A stretch of DNA of 64,000 bases. Origin: an uncultured Pelagibacteraceae bacterium. Lineage in GTDB: Bacteria > Pseudomonadota > Alphaproteobacteria > Pelagibacterales > Pelagibacteraceae. Made by a program: the position numbers and the translations under genes. Where the stretch lies: contig CABZCX010000001.1 in the NCBI GenBank assembly GCA_902524345.1, positions 253,001 to 317,000 on the forward strand, given 5' to 3'. The notes beneath the pieces were generated by a model. That model did not search any database and was not told the origin of the DNA. It saw nothing but the letters and a program-made list of their open reading frames with translations. Of this stretch, positions 62,197 to 64,000 are shown piece by piece. Position 1 is the first letter of the stretch. Each line of letters begins with the position of its first letter.

Positions 62197-64000
62197 ATGA
62201 GCAAGATTCAAAAAACAGATCACTTTTACTTGATTGATGGATCCGGCTATATATTTAGAGCTTACTATGCTCTTCCGCCTTTAACAAGAAAAAGTGATGG
62301 TTTACCAACCGGAGCCGTAAGTGGCTTTTGTAGTATGCTCTTCAAACTTCTTGAAGATTCTAAGTCAAAAGAAAATTTACAAAAACCATCTCACTTTGCG
62401 GTTATTTTTGATTCGGCTAGAAAAACATTTCGGAATGAAATTTATAAAGACTATAAAGCTAATAGAGCGGAAGCACCTGACGATTTAGCACCTCAATTCG
62501 ATTATATTAGAAAGTCTGTATTAGCATTTAATTTACCATCAGTGGAGCTAACTAATTATGAAGCAGACGATTTAATAGCAACTTATACAAATATGATTTT
62601 AAAAGTCGGAGCTAAAGTGACAATAGTATCTTCAGATAAAGACTTGATGCAATTATACAAAAAAGGTGTTCGAATTTATGATCCAATGAAAAATAGATTT
62701 ATTAATGATGAGGATGTTCAAAAAAAATTTGGTGTTACAGCTGACAAAGTGATAGATGTGCAGGCATTAGCTGGGGACAGTAGTGATAATGTGCCCGGTG
62801 TCCCAGGAATTGGTGTAAAAACTGCAGCTGAGTTAATAAATAAATATGGAGATTTAGAAACTCTTTTAAAATCTGCAAGTGAGATTAAACAAAATAAAAG
62901 AAGAGAGACTTTACTCGAAAATAAAGATAAAGCGATAATTAGTAAAAAATTAGTAACTTTAAAAAATGATGCTCCAATTGAAAAAAATCTAGAGGAATTT
63001 CAATTAAAGCAAATTAATAAAGAAAAACTCTATAAATTTTTAAGGGAAATGGAATTTAATAGATTACTTAGTTCAGCTATCTCAACTTACGGCGAGCCAA
63101 ATTTTGAGGATAAAAAAGAAGATACTAAAATTATTCAAACTCAAGAAAAGATTTCTAAAAAAAATTATTTTTTAATTAAAGACATAAAAGCAATTGATGA
63201 TTGGATTAAAGAGGCCGAGGAGGTTGGGGAACTTGCTGTTGATACCGAAACAAGTTCATTAGATCCTCATCAAGCAGATTTAATAGGAATTTCTTTAAGT
63301 TCAAAAATCGGTAAAGCTTGTTACATACCTCTTAACCATAATTCTAAAGAAAATATTAATAAGGATCTTGTTTTAAAAAAATTAAAACCTTTATTAGAAG
63401 ATCCTAGTATTAAAAAGATCGGTCAAAATATAAAGTTTGATTTTATAGTTTTACTTAAGCAAGGTATAAAACTTTCCACGATGGAAGATACAATGCTTAT
63501 GTCATATGTTCTTGATGCAGGGAAAAACAGACACAATATGGATACATTGTCTGAAATCCATTTAGGTCACAAAACAATAGCTTTTAAAGATTTAGTAGGG
63601 ACTGGAAAAAAAGAAATAAATTTTAGTGAAGTCGATCTAGAAAAAGCAAAAAATTACGCCGCTGAAGATGCTGATATTACTTATAGGCTTTATAAAAAAT
63701 TTTACAAAAGTCTTAAAGATGAAAAAATGATTAATGTTTACGAACTTTTTGAAAAACCAATGATAACAATTCTTGCAAATATGGAAATTGAGGGAATTAA
63801 AATAGATCATAAATTCCTTAAAATTTTATCCTCAAATTTTGAAAAAAAAATTTTAAGAATTCAAAAAGAAGTTTTTAAAATATCTAAAAAAGAATTCAAT
63901 ATTGCATCACCAAAACAGCTTGGTGAAATTTTGTATAATGAGCTTAAAATTGCTGATCTAAAAAAAACCAAAAAAGGTAGTTTCGCTACTAGTGCAGCGG
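62197..64000 (+). CDS. polA: DNA polymerase I, 5' part (runs off the window)
   Basis: The frame starts at ATG 62197 and stays open to the right edge, giving 601 residues of a protein usually near 900-930. It has the 5'-3' exonuclease domain (LIDGSGYIFRAYYAL, YEADDLIATY, SSDKDLMQL, GDSSDNVPGVPGIG), then the 3'-5' proofreading domain with DTETSSLDP near residue 349, KIGQNIKFDF and the AAEDADITYRL block, and enters the polymerase thumb at the end (ASPKQLGEIL). The proofreading motifs look intact. Confidence 0.97.
   Translation, partial: MSKIQKTDHFYLIDGSGYIFRAYYALPPLTRKSDGLPTGAVSGFCSMLFKLLEDSKSKENLQKPSHFAVIFDSARKTFRNEIYKDYKANRAEAPDDLAPQFDYIRKSVLAFNLPSVELTNYEADDLIATYTNMILKVGAKVTIVSSDKDLMQLYKKGVRIYDPMKNRFINDEDVQKKFGVTADKVIDVQALAGDSSDNVPGVPGIGVKTAAELINKYGDLETLLKSASEIKQNKRRETLLENKDKAIISKKLVTLKNDAPIEKNLEEFQLKQINKEKLYKFLREMEFNRLLSSAISTYGEPNFEDKKEDTKIIQTQEKISKKNYFLIKDIKAIDDWIKEAEEVGELAVDTETSSLDPHQADLIGISLSSKIGKACYIPLNHNSKENINKDLVLKKLKPLLEDPSIKKIGQNIKFDFIVLLKQGIKLSTMEDTMLMSYVLDAGKNRHNMDTLSEIHLGHKTIAFKDLVGTGKKEINFSEVDLEKAKNYAAEDADITYRLYKKFYKSLKDEKMINVYELFEKPMITILANMEIEGIKIDHKFLKILSSNFEKKILRIQKEVFKISKKEFNIASPKQLGEILYNELKIADLKKTKKGSFATSAA

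Overview
The window is a 64 kb piece of a very AT-rich, tightly packed chromosome. Gene order and gene content point to an alphaproteobacterium of the SAR11 / Pelagibacter type. The evidence is: intergenic gaps are mostly 0-40 bases; a structured leader RNA precedes ffh, as described for Pelagibacter; a DMSP demethylation cassette (dmdCBA) is present; a SAM-II-type riboswitch precedes metX; LysRS is class I; and alphaproteobacterial clusters such as ffh-rpsP-trmD-rplS-leuCDB and obgE-proB-proA-nadD-rsfS are kept in shortened form. The taxonomic call is an inference; no rRNA gene is in the window. I see no tRNA, rRNA, insertion sequence, prophage or CRISPR array, and no stretch over 300 bases without a gene.

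Layout. 1-4495 (+): the end of a TRAP transporter permease, an amidase, a 58-residue membrane protein, an EamA permease, a membrane-anchored alpha/beta hydrolase and a secreted protein of unknown function. 4492-7052 (-): a methyltransferase, ftsY and dapF. 7053-7215: a divergent control region holding the ffh leader RNA. 7216-34430 (+): one long co-directional run of ffh-rpsP-trmD-rplS, leuCDB, dmdCBA, asd, sdhCDAB, mmsA, mdh, sucCDAB, lpd and priA. 34431-39325 (+): a promoter and atpHAGDC (F1 part of ATP synthase). 39318-45848 (-): rplU-rpmA-obgE-proB-proA-nadD-rsfS-ctpA-rppH behind a good promoter. 45912-48347 (-): gloB, metW and metX, with the riboswitch and promoter upstream of metX. 48551-50520 (+): hisC and tyrA. 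50517-54173 (-): an NlpC/P60 peptidase, an AmpG-like permease and TrkH. 54262-57788 (+): class I lysS, pyrD, rpmB and a queuosine-precursor transporter. 57789-60895 (-): a polyamine-type cluster (agmatinase family, deoxyhypusine-synthase-like, PLP decarboxylase). 61043-61606 (+): a RegA/ActR response regulator. 61599-62150 (-): bioY. 62197-end (+): the first two thirds of polA.

How the genes work together. The centre of the window is an energy and carbon block: dmdCBA feeds methylmercaptopropionate carbon in, sdh/mdh/sucCDAB/lpd cover much of the TCA cycle, and atpHAGDC makes ATP. Methionine supply (metX/metW) is tied to SAM through a riboswitch. Export and ribosome functions (ffh, ftsY and five ribosomal protein genes) are spread around it. 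The most rewarding places for a second look are the deoxyhypusine-synthase-like polyamine cluster, the ffh leader, the riboswitch that starts at the predicted transcription start, a histidine-free SdhD, the AmpG + NlpC/P60 pair, and the convergent gene pairs whose stop codons abut or overlap at all five convergent junctions. I found no clear sign of an entirely new multi-gene system; most of the window is housekeeping.
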